A program made the position numbers and the translations under genes. Positions 6,626 through 13,480 of a stretch of DNA of 19,135 nt are shown in pieces. Below the pieces are notes generated by a model. The model saw only the letters and a list, made by a program, of their open reading frames with translations. It had not been told where the DNA came from and searched no databases. This DNA is from an uncultured Succinatimonas sp. (GTDB taxonomy: Bacteria > Pseudomonadota > Gammaproteobacteria > Enterobacterales > Succinivibrionaceae), in contig CALBLB010000293.1 in assembly GCA_937896115.1 (NCBI GenBank), positions 1 through 19,135 of the forward strand, written 5' to 3'. How positions within the stretch are numbered: the stretch's first letter is position 1; the number at the start of each line of letters is the position of its first letter.

Positions 6626-7714
6626 TTATACCTCGCTGAATTTTCCGCTTTTGGGAAGGGGCAGGATCAATTTAAAGGTTGTCTCGGTTTCATCGCTAAT
6701 ACATTCAAGCGAGCCACCGTGACGTTCCATAATACTTTGAGCGATGGAGAGTCCTAAGCCATTGCCACTGCTTTTGGTGGTTACCATTGGGTAAAAAATT
6801 GTTTGGCGCATTTCTTCTGGGATCTGCGGGCCGTTGTTGGATATAGATATGGCCACTACTGTTGGGTATTTGCGATCACGGATGATAACGCCTGACTCTG
6901 CGCGAGTTTTGATCTTGATACAAGGGTGCGATGTATGGGCATCATTCATTGCATCTTCTGCATTTTTTATTATGTTTATCAGCACTTGTTGCATTGCATC
7001 GACGTCAAGCTTTAGTTCCGGCAGTGACGGGTCGTAGTTTTTTTCAATCCTGACTTTTTGTGATTGTGTTTGCATGGATTGAAGTGATAGGACTTTTTCG
7101 ATGATAAAGTGAATATTGGCCCAAATGAGAGGATTAGGATGTTGCGGTCCTAAAAGGTTGTTAACGAGATTTTTTAGCCTGTCAGACTGCTCTATGATCA
7201 CTTGGGTATATTCTTTTAGACCTTTTTGATTGCTGTAGGTCATTTCCAACAATTGTGCGGCTCCGCGTATTCCGCCTAGAGGATTTTTTATTTCGTGAGC
7301 CAAATTGCGTACTAAGTCTCTGGCGGCCATGTGTTGGGTTTGTAATTGCACAGCATCGACAAGACGTTGTTGATGTACTAAAGAACGTAATTCAATGATT
7401 AGACCATGACGACGTGAGTTGTAGGAACTCACGTTAATATTCACTACAATTGATACTCCTGGTTCTGGAGACAGCAGGATATTGGCAGCTGAAAATCCAG
7501 GAAAATTGGATTTAATGGGGATTGGCAGATTAGACATGAAAGCCTTTTCTGTTTTGTCCACGATATCACTAAATTTAAGCGTTTCAATCTTTGAACGAGA
7601 CATGCTTAAAAGCTGTTCTGCTCCTGGATTGGCATAGATGACGCGCAACATTGGGTCAGTCACCAATACCGCGGTGTATAACCCTTCCAAAATAGATTCA
7701 GCATCAACTTGCAT
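6626..7714 (-). CDS. glnL: NtrB (NRII) nitrogen sensor histidine kinase/phosphatase, altered G1 box
   Basis: Cytosolic sensor kinase that in relatives phosphorylates and dephosphorylates NtrC under control of PII. With the chosen start it is 362 aa (E. coli 349). It has an N-terminal PAS domain (about 5-110), the DHp H-box LAHEIKNPLGG with phospho-acceptor H140, the N box INIIKNAEDA (N247, N251) and the G2 box GNGLGL (317-322). The G1 box, DNGPG in E. coli, reads N293-N-G-P-Q297, losing the Asp that contacts the adenine and a glycine. So ATP binding may be weakened while phosphatase function could remain; this is inference. The frame is open upstream to 7867, but that extension would run through an NtrC-type operator and next to the typA terminator and has no family resemblance. 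The ATG at 7714 follows CGGAT and gives MQVDAESILEGLYTAVLVTD, aligning with known NtrB. Forms a two-gene unit with glnG. Confidence 0.93.
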   Translation of the reverse strand: MQVDAESILEGLYTAVLVTDPMLRVIYANPGAEQLLSMSRSKIETLKFSDIVDKTEKAFMSNLPIPIKSNFPGFSAANILLSPEPGVSIVVNINVSSYNSRRHGLIIELRSLVHQQRLVDAVQLQTQHMAARDLVRNLAHEIKNPLGGIRGAAQLLEMTYSNQKGLKEYTQVIIEQSDRLKNLVNNLLGPQHPNPLIWANIHFIIEKVLSLQSMQTQSQKVRIEKNYDPSLPELKLDVDAMQQVLINIIKNAEDAMNDAHTSHPCIKIKTRAESGVIIRDRKYPTVVAISISNNGPQIPEEMRQTIFYPMVTTKSSGNGLGLSIAQSIMERHGGSLECISDETETTFKLILPLPKSGKFSEV

Positions 7715-7784
7715 AAATAAATCCGATCTAAAAATGTGCAATATCAAATTTATACAAATGACTTTAACATAAAAATAGTATTTG

Positions 7785-7801
7785 AGCACAATTTTAGTGC
7801 A
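7785..7801. promoter_or_regulatory. Predicted NtrC operator upstream of glnL
   Basis: GCAC, 7 bases, GTGC (7786-7800), reading TGCACTAAAATTGTGCT on the minus strand. The consensus NtrC site is TGCACCA-N3-TGGTGCA, and this matches at 11 of its 14 defined positions. It lies about 70-87 bp upstream of the glnL ATG, between the typA terminator and glnL. In E. coli the glnL promoter is repressed by NtrC from such a site, so I infer autoregulation of glnLG. No convincing -35/-10 pair was found beside it, and no GG-N10-GC sigma54 promoter element. Confidence 0.75.
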
Positions 7802-7865
7802 CAAAAAATTAATTTTATTGCCTGCTTTTTTATGGTTAAATTTAATTAATATATTGTTATATAAC

Positions 7866-7898
7866 AAAAAAGCTCGAATATATTAGATATTCGAGCTT
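7866..7898 (-). terminator. Rho-independent terminator of typA
   Basis: On the minus strand an 11-bp stem (AAGCTCGAATA at 7870-7880 of the plus strand pairing with 7888-7898, 7-nt loop) runs into six Ts (7866-7871 as As on plus). It begins about 30 nt past the typA stop. It separates typA transcription from glnL, implying that glnLG has its own promoter. Confidence 0.88.
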
Positions 7899-7927
7899 AT
7901 AAATTAACAGACTAAATTAGTGCTAAG

Positions 7928-9766
7928 TTATTCGTTATTTTTCTTTCCACCGGCTGCACGGAAAGCACGAATACGATCCATTTCTGACAGGTTCTTTTTA
8001 CGCAGACGTAAGCTGACGGGGGTTACTTCGACCAATTCGTCTTCATCGATATATTCAAGACATTGTTCGAGAGACATTCTTACCGGAGGGGTAAGAATAA
8101 TGTTGTCATCAGATCCTGCAGCACGCACATTGGTAAGTTTTTTTGTCTTTAACGGGTTCACGGTCAAATCATTGTCGCGTACATGCTGTCCAATAATTTC
8201 ACCTTCGTAGACTTCTTCGCCAGGACCTACGAATAAACGACCACGCTCCTGCAAGAACCACAGAGCATAAGGAACTGTTTTTCCAGTGTCGTTGGAAATC
8301 ATCACACCGTTTTGTCTTGAACCTATGGTTCCGCCGACATAGGTGTCATAGCTGTCAAACGAATGATACATAAGACCGCTACCGGAGGTCAGGGTCATGT
8401 ACAGGGTTTGGAATCCTATAAGACCGCGGGACGGTATACGGTAATCAAGACGTACTCGTCCTTTTCCGTCAGGAACCATATTCTTAAGATCACCTTTACG
8501 ACGTCCCAATTCCTCCATAACCGGACCTTGGTTGTCTTCATGCAGATCCAATGTCAGAACTTCATACGGTTCAAGGGTCTTTCCGTTTTCTTTTTTAAGG
8601 ATAACTTCTGGACGTGATACTGCCAATTCGTAACCTTCGCGACGCATTTCTTCAATGAGTACGGATAGATGTAATTCACCGCGTCCTGATACTCTGAAAC
8701 GATCTGCTTCTTCTGTTTTCTCTACACGCAATGCTACGTTATGGACTAATTCCTCTTGCAGGCGCTCTTCCAAATTACGAGAGGTGATGAATTTACCTTC
8801 ACGGCCAGCGAAAGGTGAAGTATTAACACAGAAATTCATCGTGACGGTAGGTTCGTCAACCGTTAAGGCTGGCAAAGCTTCTACTGCGGAGGGATCGCAG
8901 ATGGTATCAGAGATTTTTAATTCTCCGAGACCAGTGACAGCCACAATATCACCAGCTTCAGCGGTTTCAGCAACTTTTCTGTGTAATCCCAAATAGTCCA
9001 TTACCTGACCGATTTTACCTTGGCGGGTGTTGCCGTCTCGATCAATGATAGTAACGGTTTGATTAGCGCAAGCTTTACCTCTTTTAACGCGTCCTACACC
9101 TATTACGCCTACGTATGAGGTGAAATCCAAAGAGGAAATTTGCATTTGGAAAGGACCGTTGAGATCTGAATCAGGAGGAGAAACACGATCAACAATAGTT
9201 TGGAAAAGAGGTTCCATGTCGGTACCGGGATGATCTTCATCCAAGCTGGCCCATCCTTGAAAAGCCGATGCATAAACAACAGGGAAATCTAATTGTTCGT
9301 CAGTAGCTCCAAGATTATCAAAAAGATCAAATACCTGATCTATGACCCAACTCGGTCTGGCTCCCTCGCGATCACATTTATTAATGACTACAATGGGACG
9401 TAATCCTTGTGCAAAAGCTTTTTGAGTTACAAATCGAGTCTGCGGCATAGGACCGTCGACGGCGTCAACTAGTAGCAGTACTGAATCTACCATGGACATA
9501 ACACGTTCAACTTCGCCGCCAAAATCAGCGTGACCCGGGGTATCGACGATATTGATTCGATATCCGTGCCAGTCAATAGCAGTATTCTTTGAAAGAATGG
9601 TGATGCCGCGTTCTTTTTCAATGTCATTGGAATCCATGACTCGGGTTTGACCGAGTTCGTTGCGGTCCAAAGTGCCGGATTGACGCAGAAGGCTGTCTAC
9701 CAATGTAGTTTTGCCGTGGTCAACATGCGCGATGATGGCGATGTTGCGGATCTTATTAACATCCAT
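7928..9766 (-). CDS. typA: TypA/BipA translational GTPase
   Basis: Ribosome-associated GTPase of the EF-G-like translation factor family, involved in 50S assembly at low temperature and in stress responses. The 612-aa protein is close to E. coli BipA (607). Motifs: G1 AHVDHGKT at 13-20, switch region RGITI at 53-57, G3 DTPGH at 75-79, G4 NKCD at 129-132; then the beta-barrel domain II, the EF-G-like domains and the BipA-specific C-terminal domain containing GSDDNIILTPPVRMSLEQ. The ATG follows AGGG. It is a single-gene unit: divergent from the YihY-family gene upstream and ended by the terminator at 7866-7898. In E. coli typA is adjacent to and divergent from glnA-glnL-glnG; here glnA is absent and typA is co-oriented with glnL. 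Sequence appears complete and ordinary. Confidence 0.98.
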   Translation of the reverse strand: MDVNKIRNIAIIAHVDHGKTTLVDSLLRQSGTLDRNELGQTRVMDSNDIEKERGITILSKNTAIDWHGYRINIVDTPGHADFGGEVERVMSMVDSVLLLVDAVDGPMPQTRFVTQKAFAQGLRPIVVINKCDREGARPSWVIDQVFDLFDNLGATDEQLDFPVVYASAFQGWASLDEDHPGTDMEPLFQTIVDRVSPPDSDLNGPFQMQISSLDFTSYVGVIGVGRVKRGKACANQTVTIIDRDGNTRQGKIGQVMDYLGLHRKVAETAEAGDIVAVTGLGELKISDTICDPSAVEALPALTVDEPTVTMNFCVNTSPFAGREGKFITSRNLEERLQEELVHNVALRVEKTEEADRFRVSGRGELHLSVLIEEMRREGYELAVSRPEVILKKENGKTLEPYEVLTLDLHEDNQGPVMEELGRRKGDLKNMVPDGKGRVRLDYRIPSRGLIGFQTLYMTLTSGSGLMYHSFDSYDTYVGGTIGSRQNGVMISNDTGKTVPYALWFLQERGRLFVGPGEEVYEGEIIGQHVRDNDLTVNPLKTKKLTNVRAAGSDDNIILTPPVRMSLEQCLEYIDEDELVEVTPVSLRLRKKNLSEMDRIRAFRAAGGKKNNE

Positions 9767-10119
9767 CTTGATTACCCTGTGGTTGGATCAGAAATAACGG
9801 TTCTTTTTTAGGAAGCGCAAATCTGCCTGCCAAAGAACGCATGACTGCAAGAATTTTATTTAAAAGAAAGTCAGGCGTCGGCAGAAAAAAAGGTTGAGGT
9901 CACGCGGTTAAATACCGTTTATTGTGCCTTGTCGTTAAAATCACAGTATTTTAGCCGAAAATTTGGTAGATGACGCATTATTTTGTCTGTCAAAATGCAC
10001 AGAAGTTCGGGTAAATAATTTAATTTCATGGTCTGTATGGATAACGGAGGAGCCGCAATCTTTCGGCGCCTTTGTTAAAATAACCATTGCTGCAGTTTAT
10101 TTATTGTGATGGGGGTTTT
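9767..10119. other. 353-bp divergent intergenic region, typA / yihY-like
   Basis: Must hold promoters in both directions. On the minus strand a perfect TTGACA (9988-9993) and a TAAAAT (9948-9953) exist but are not at a usable spacing to each other. On the plus strand an imperfect stem-loop (AGG-a-GCCG at 10048-10055 with CGGC-g-CCT at 10064-10071) lies about 50 bp before the yihY-like start. I see no tRNA, reading frame or clear operator. Promoters therefore remain unplaced. Confidence 0.5.
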
Positions 10120-11130
10120 GTGAGAGAACTTTTAAGGTTTTTTTTCAAGCGTATCAAAAGGGACAGTTTGGGGCTTGAAGCATCGGCATTAGCATTTACC
10201 TCTATTTTGGCATTGGTTCCTGCGGCTACGGCAATCCTTTCTGTATTTGCTTTGTTCCCGTCTTTTATGGGGGTAAAAGAAGCTCTTAAACAATTTGCGT
10301 CACAAAATTTTATGCCGGTATTTAATGAGACGATAAGTACTCATTTGGGGATGCTGATTGAACATGCAGCTAAACTTACGGTTACCGGATCTGTAGCTTT
10401 TTTTGTAATTGCATTATTGTTGGTCCGATCGATTGATTTTTCCTTTAATCGAATTTGGCACGGAGGCCGTCGTAAATTAGGTTCTACCGTAGCTATTTAT
10501 TGGACTTTGCTGACTCTGGGACCTTTATCAGTAGGTTTGATTGTATGGATCACCACGAAGGTATTTGCTTATGCAGCATTATCTGGCGGGGTAGTTGGTA
10601 TCCCCATGGTAATAGCTTATTTTGTGTTCCCCGTGTTAATCGAAATCATTGTAGTTACAGCGGCTTTTATGGTAGTTCCGGCTGCTACGGTTAAATTTCA
10701 AGATGCCTTGCTTGGAGCTGCTTTTGTTACTATTTTTCTTGAAATTTCAAAAAAAATATTCAGTGTTTTTGTATTGAATTTTTCAGGATATCAGATGGCA
10801 TACGGAGCTCTGGCCGCTATTCCCGTTTTGATGTTATGGATTTATATCAATTGGTGGATTGTACTTGTAGGGGCTGAATTTACGGCAACTTTGGGAATTG
10901 TTCGATCTGGAAACTGGGAAGGTATTCCTCCGTTTATGGTTTATTTAGCTAATATGACAGGAACTACTTTAGGATCTGACAGTGCGATTAAAGTCAGGCA
11001 TAAGGCGGCTATACGTATTCGTGTATCAAGAACTCCTCCGTCATTAAAGCAGAAAACTACAAAACAGAATTCATCTGAGGAAAGTAAAAAAGCTGGCGTT
11101 ACTAATAGACTGAATATAAAACAGAATTAG
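10120..11130 (+). CDS. YihY/virulence factor BrkB family inner membrane protein
   Basis: Predicted inner membrane protein of the YihY/BrkB (formerly 'RNase BN') family; biochemical function is unknown. With a GTG start it is 336 aa (E. coli YihY 290). About six membrane segments are visible: around the ASALAFTSILALVP stretch, LTVTGSVAFFVIALLLV, AIYWTLLTLGPLSVGLIVWI, VIAYFVFPVLIEIIVV, ALLGAAFVTIFLEI and AIPVLMLWIYINWWIVLVGAE, which match the family's conserved blocks (SxDxxxNxIW, LTLGPL, YGxLAxIPxLxxWxY). The frame also opens at a TTG at 10087, but the GTG at 10120 has GGGGG 5 bases upstream and aligns better. The C-terminal 60 residues are a basic, Lys/Ser/Thr-rich cytoplasmic tail with no recognisable domain, which explains most of the extra length. 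The only plus-strand gene in the window, divergent from typA, a neighbourhood loosely shared with E. coli bipA-yihY. Confidence 0.88.
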   Translation: MRELLRFFFKRIKRDSLGLEASALAFTSILALVPAATAILSVFALFPSFMGVKEALKQFASQNFMPVFNETISTHLGMLIEHAAKLTVTGSVAFFVIALLLVRSIDFSFNRIWHGGRRKLGSTVAIYWTLLTLGPLSVGLIVWITTKVFAYAALSGGVVGIPMVIAYFVFPVLIEIIVVTAAFMVVPAATVKFQDALLGAAFVTIFLEISKKIFSVFVLNFSGYQMAYGALAAIPVLMLWIYINWWIVLVGAEFTATLGIVRSGNWEGIPPFMVYLANMTGTTLGSDSAIKVRHKAAIRIRVSRTPPSLKQKTTKQNSSEESKKAGVTNRLNIKQN

Positions 11131-11180
11131 TTATTATTAAGTACGGTAGATTTTGCCGGCAGTACGTAAAAGAAAAATAG

Positions 11181-11221
11181 AAGAAGATCTCACCAAAAGC
11201 AATGTAGAGATCTTCTTTTTT
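11181..11221 (+). terminator. Bidirectional intrinsic terminator between convergent genes
   Basis: Perfect 11-bp stem AAGAAGATCTC (11181-11191) / GAGATCTTCTT (11207-11217) with a 15-nt loop, followed by a T-run to 11221. It starts about 50 nt after the yihY-like stop. On the minus strand the stem is followed by CTATTTTTCTTTT, so it can also stop transcripts from the asmA-like operon ending at 11264. Confidence 0.88.
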
Positions 11222-11263
11222 GATTAGCAAAACCAAAAGCGTGTGTTTATGTTTACGCACAAT

Positions 11264-13459
11264 TCATTTTGATTGTTCTAGAGTTTTATCCTCGTTGTCT
11301 TGTTGTTTTTGTGTGTCTTGTTCTAGTATTGCTATTTGATCTTTTAATACTTGTACGGCATTGAGTATTTTGTTGCGATCACGCTGTTGTTCGGTCTCTA
11401 TAGCGTCTTGTTTCTTTTTATAAGCTTCTTCTTCTTCCTTGCTAAGCGTTTTTACAAACAAACCAGGACGCATAATCCCTCGTTGCAGTGCCTTAATGTT
11501 GAATACAGGATCTGTTAGTGTGCCGCTTATGTCTGTTACCGTAATGCTGTCTTTGGGAATACTTACGAAAAAGGCTTTGCCTTGATTATTTAAATTCGGT
11601 AATGATGCTTGACCGTTTAAGTTTAAATCAGACGTTGATAAAGCAGCACTGGCTGAATAGCGTAACTGCTTATTATCGAATAAAGCTTGGACCTTAACTT
11701 GATGCATACCGCAGTCACTGTCGGCTAAAGCAGTTAACAGACGAGTTTTATCCAAAACAAAATCTTCTTTTTTTCCACCATTAATTAGGTCTAACCCAAA
11801 TGAAGAAATAAGCAAATTGTCACTTGAAAATTTGACAGATCCTGTAAGGTTAGTTAACAGTTCTTCTCCTGTTCCTGTGCTTTTAAGATCCGCATCCAAA
11901 TTGACTTTTCCGCTTAGAAGATGGGGAATAAGACTTGAATTTAGTGCTGAAAGGTCAAAATCGTGCGCTTGAGCCATAAAAAAGCTTCGACCGCCGTTGC
12001 GGGATAAAGATAAGGTCATGCCGGCAAGTGAATTTTTCATTTGCAGTTTGGGAACAGATAGCATGAATACCGAATCGGTTAGATTAGCAATGCAAGACAT
12101 CGAATTGATGCGAAGATCCGAGTAAGTAAGATCTGTTGTTGTTACAGTAACCATTCCGGCAGGTGCCGGAGTTATACCGTCGGCAAGTGACCAAGAAAAT
12201 CCGGATAAGTTTCCGGAAACAGAAGCTGCTGATAACGGTAAATAGTCGATATGAGATAAAAAACGGGCATTTTCAACCGTCATTGATCCTAAAGCAATGC
12301 GTCGTCCTTCTGTATCTTTTAAAAAGCCGTCAACAAGTTCTCTGGTGAGCTCTATATGAGGGGAATCAAGTTTCAGCGTCCTTACGGTGTCACCGGCATC
12401 AACTGTTGAGAAAGATGCATCTAACTCATATGACCCTTCAAAAACATTCCCGCTTAATTTTGCTTCTATTGAATTATTTTCAAAGTCAATTTCAGCTTTG
12501 TTGTCTTCTAGGGTGAGTTGCATGGCGCTTTTGGTGATTTCAGAAATATCACCTTTGAAGTTACCGTTTACATTGCCTCGGTTGTATTGCATATCGATTA
12601 TGCGACCGTTAATTCCAGACATCGACAGATCATTGGCAGGCATAATTGCAGTCACATCATTGAGTTCTGCTGATTTGGCACTAAGACTGTATTTTGAGAT
12701 TAAACGTAAAGGATCTTTTAGTACTACCCGATCTAGTTGAATGGTATCAAAATCTAGTTTGGAATTATTTTTTTGAAAAGTAAGCGAACCTGAAATATAG
12801 CCGCCTAAGGCGTTGACTTTTAAATTTGAAATATAAATTCCTTTGTCATCTGATGAAAAAGATCCTGAGAGAGTTTGATATGAAATACCGTCACAAAGCC
12901 CGTCAGTTAATGATCCGGAGCCTGATTGTATGCTTAAATTAAGCTTTGGTCCCACACTTACTTCATACAGATCAAAGGATGCATCTTTTGCACTTAGAGA
13001 AGGTAATTCAAGAGGAACATGTTTTGCCCGCAACGATGCAATGGTTATCTTGTCAAAACCTAAATTTTTCTTTCTTAAAAGTTCTAAATCCAATGGAGAA
13101 AGGACTGCATCACGTAGATATAAGTCTTTAATTTGAAGTTCTTTCCCAGATAAAAGTGATTTTAAATCGTATTCAAGATAAAGCTCTCCTATATGACTTG
13201 AAGCAAAACTCACATCGTGCAGTTTTACGGTGTCAGGATAAATAGGAGAAAATTCCACTGAAGCCGCTTGGAAGGAAATGCCTGAGCGTTCTGATAAAAG
13301 TTTTATCAAAGGAACTTTTACATGTTGCCCGTTGAAATAAAGTATAAATCCGAATACGGCTAAGGCTAGAGCTCCTGTCGGTACAAATAGCCACTTCAAT
13401 AACTTTTGCAAAAAACTGTTACTTTGGCGTTTTTTACGTATATTGCGTCTTAAAGCCAT
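11264..13459 (-). CDS. AsmA-family envelope protein
   Basis: Predicted periplasmic protein of 731 aa anchored by one N-terminal membrane helix (about 24-43) after a basic cytoplasmic start (RRNIRKKR). The long body (50-660) is rich in repeated beta-strand patterns such as LSGSFSS and LSGNLSGFSW. The AsmA C-terminal-like region is at about 480-660, including LSGKVNLDADLKSTGTGEEL (515-534), NLTGSVKFSS and VTDISGTLTDPVFNIKAL. AsmA-family members (TamB, YhdP, YdbH) are implicated in moving phospholipids to the outer membrane; E. coli AsmA itself is 617 aa. Unusual here is a highly charged predicted coiled coil at about 672-725 (KEEEEAYKKKQDAIETEQQR onward). Last gene of the pepP-like/pssA/recG/asmA-like run, 21 bp after recG, with AGAGG before the ATG. 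Which AsmA subfamily it belongs to is not certain; it is a single-helix AsmA-like rather than a clear TamB. Confidence 0.82.
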   Translation of the reverse strand: MALRRNIRKKRQSNSFLQKLLKWLFVPTGALALAVFGFILYFNGQHVKVPLIKLLSERSGISFQAASVEFSPIYPDTVKLHDVSFASSHIGELYLEYDLKSLLSGKELQIKDLYLRDAVLSPLDLELLRKKNLGFDKITIASLRAKHVPLELPSLSAKDASFDLYEVSVGPKLNLSIQSGSGSLTDGLCDGISYQTLSGSFSSDDKGIYISNLKVNALGGYISGSLTFQKNNSKLDFDTIQLDRVVLKDPLRLISKYSLSAKSAELNDVTAIMPANDLSMSGINGRIIDMQYNRGNVNGNFKGDISEITKSAMQLTLEDNKAEIDFENNSIEAKLSGNVFEGSYELDASFSTVDAGDTVRTLKLDSPHIELTRELVDGFLKDTEGRRIALGSMTVENARFLSHIDYLPLSAASVSGNLSGFSWSLADGITPAPAGMVTVTTTDLTYSDLRINSMSCIANLTDSVFMLSVPKLQMKNSLAGMTLSLSRNGGRSFFMAQAHDFDLSALNSSLIPHLLSGKVNLDADLKSTGTGEELLTNLTGSVKFSSDNLLISSFGLDLINGGKKEDFVLDKTRLLTALADSDCGMHQVKVQALFDNKQLRYSASAALSTSDLNLNGQASLPNLNNQGKAFFVSIPKDSITVTDISGTLTDPVFNIKALQRGIMRPGLFVKTLSKEEEEAYKKKQDAIETEQQRDRNKILNAVQVLKDQIAILEQDTQKQQDNEDKTLEQSK

Positions 13460-13480
13460 GAAGAAGCCTCTTTTTAGCTT

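Noticed and set aside
7715..7865. Sigma54 promoter upstream of glnL
   Set aside because: No GG-N10-GC element with surrounding TGGCAC/TTGC character was found on the minus strand.
7715..7867. 51-residue N-terminal extension of NtrB
   Set aside because: The extension is AT-rich, crosses the NtrC-type operator and abuts the typA terminator, and has no family similarity; the ATG at 7714 has a ribosome site.
10048..10071. Stem-loop before the YihY-family gene as terminator
   Set aside because: The stem has an internal mismatch and only three Ts follow, and no gene ends upstream on the plus strand.
10087..10119. Upstream TTG start for the YihY-family gene
   Set aside because: TTG is rare, has no good ribosome site, and the added residues do not align with the family; the GTG at 10120 has GGGGG at proper spacing.
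12387..12740. Plus-strand open frame antisense to the AsmA-like gene (and similar ones inside typA and recG)
   Set aside because: Composition and position are those of shadow frames; no ribosome site or family similarity.
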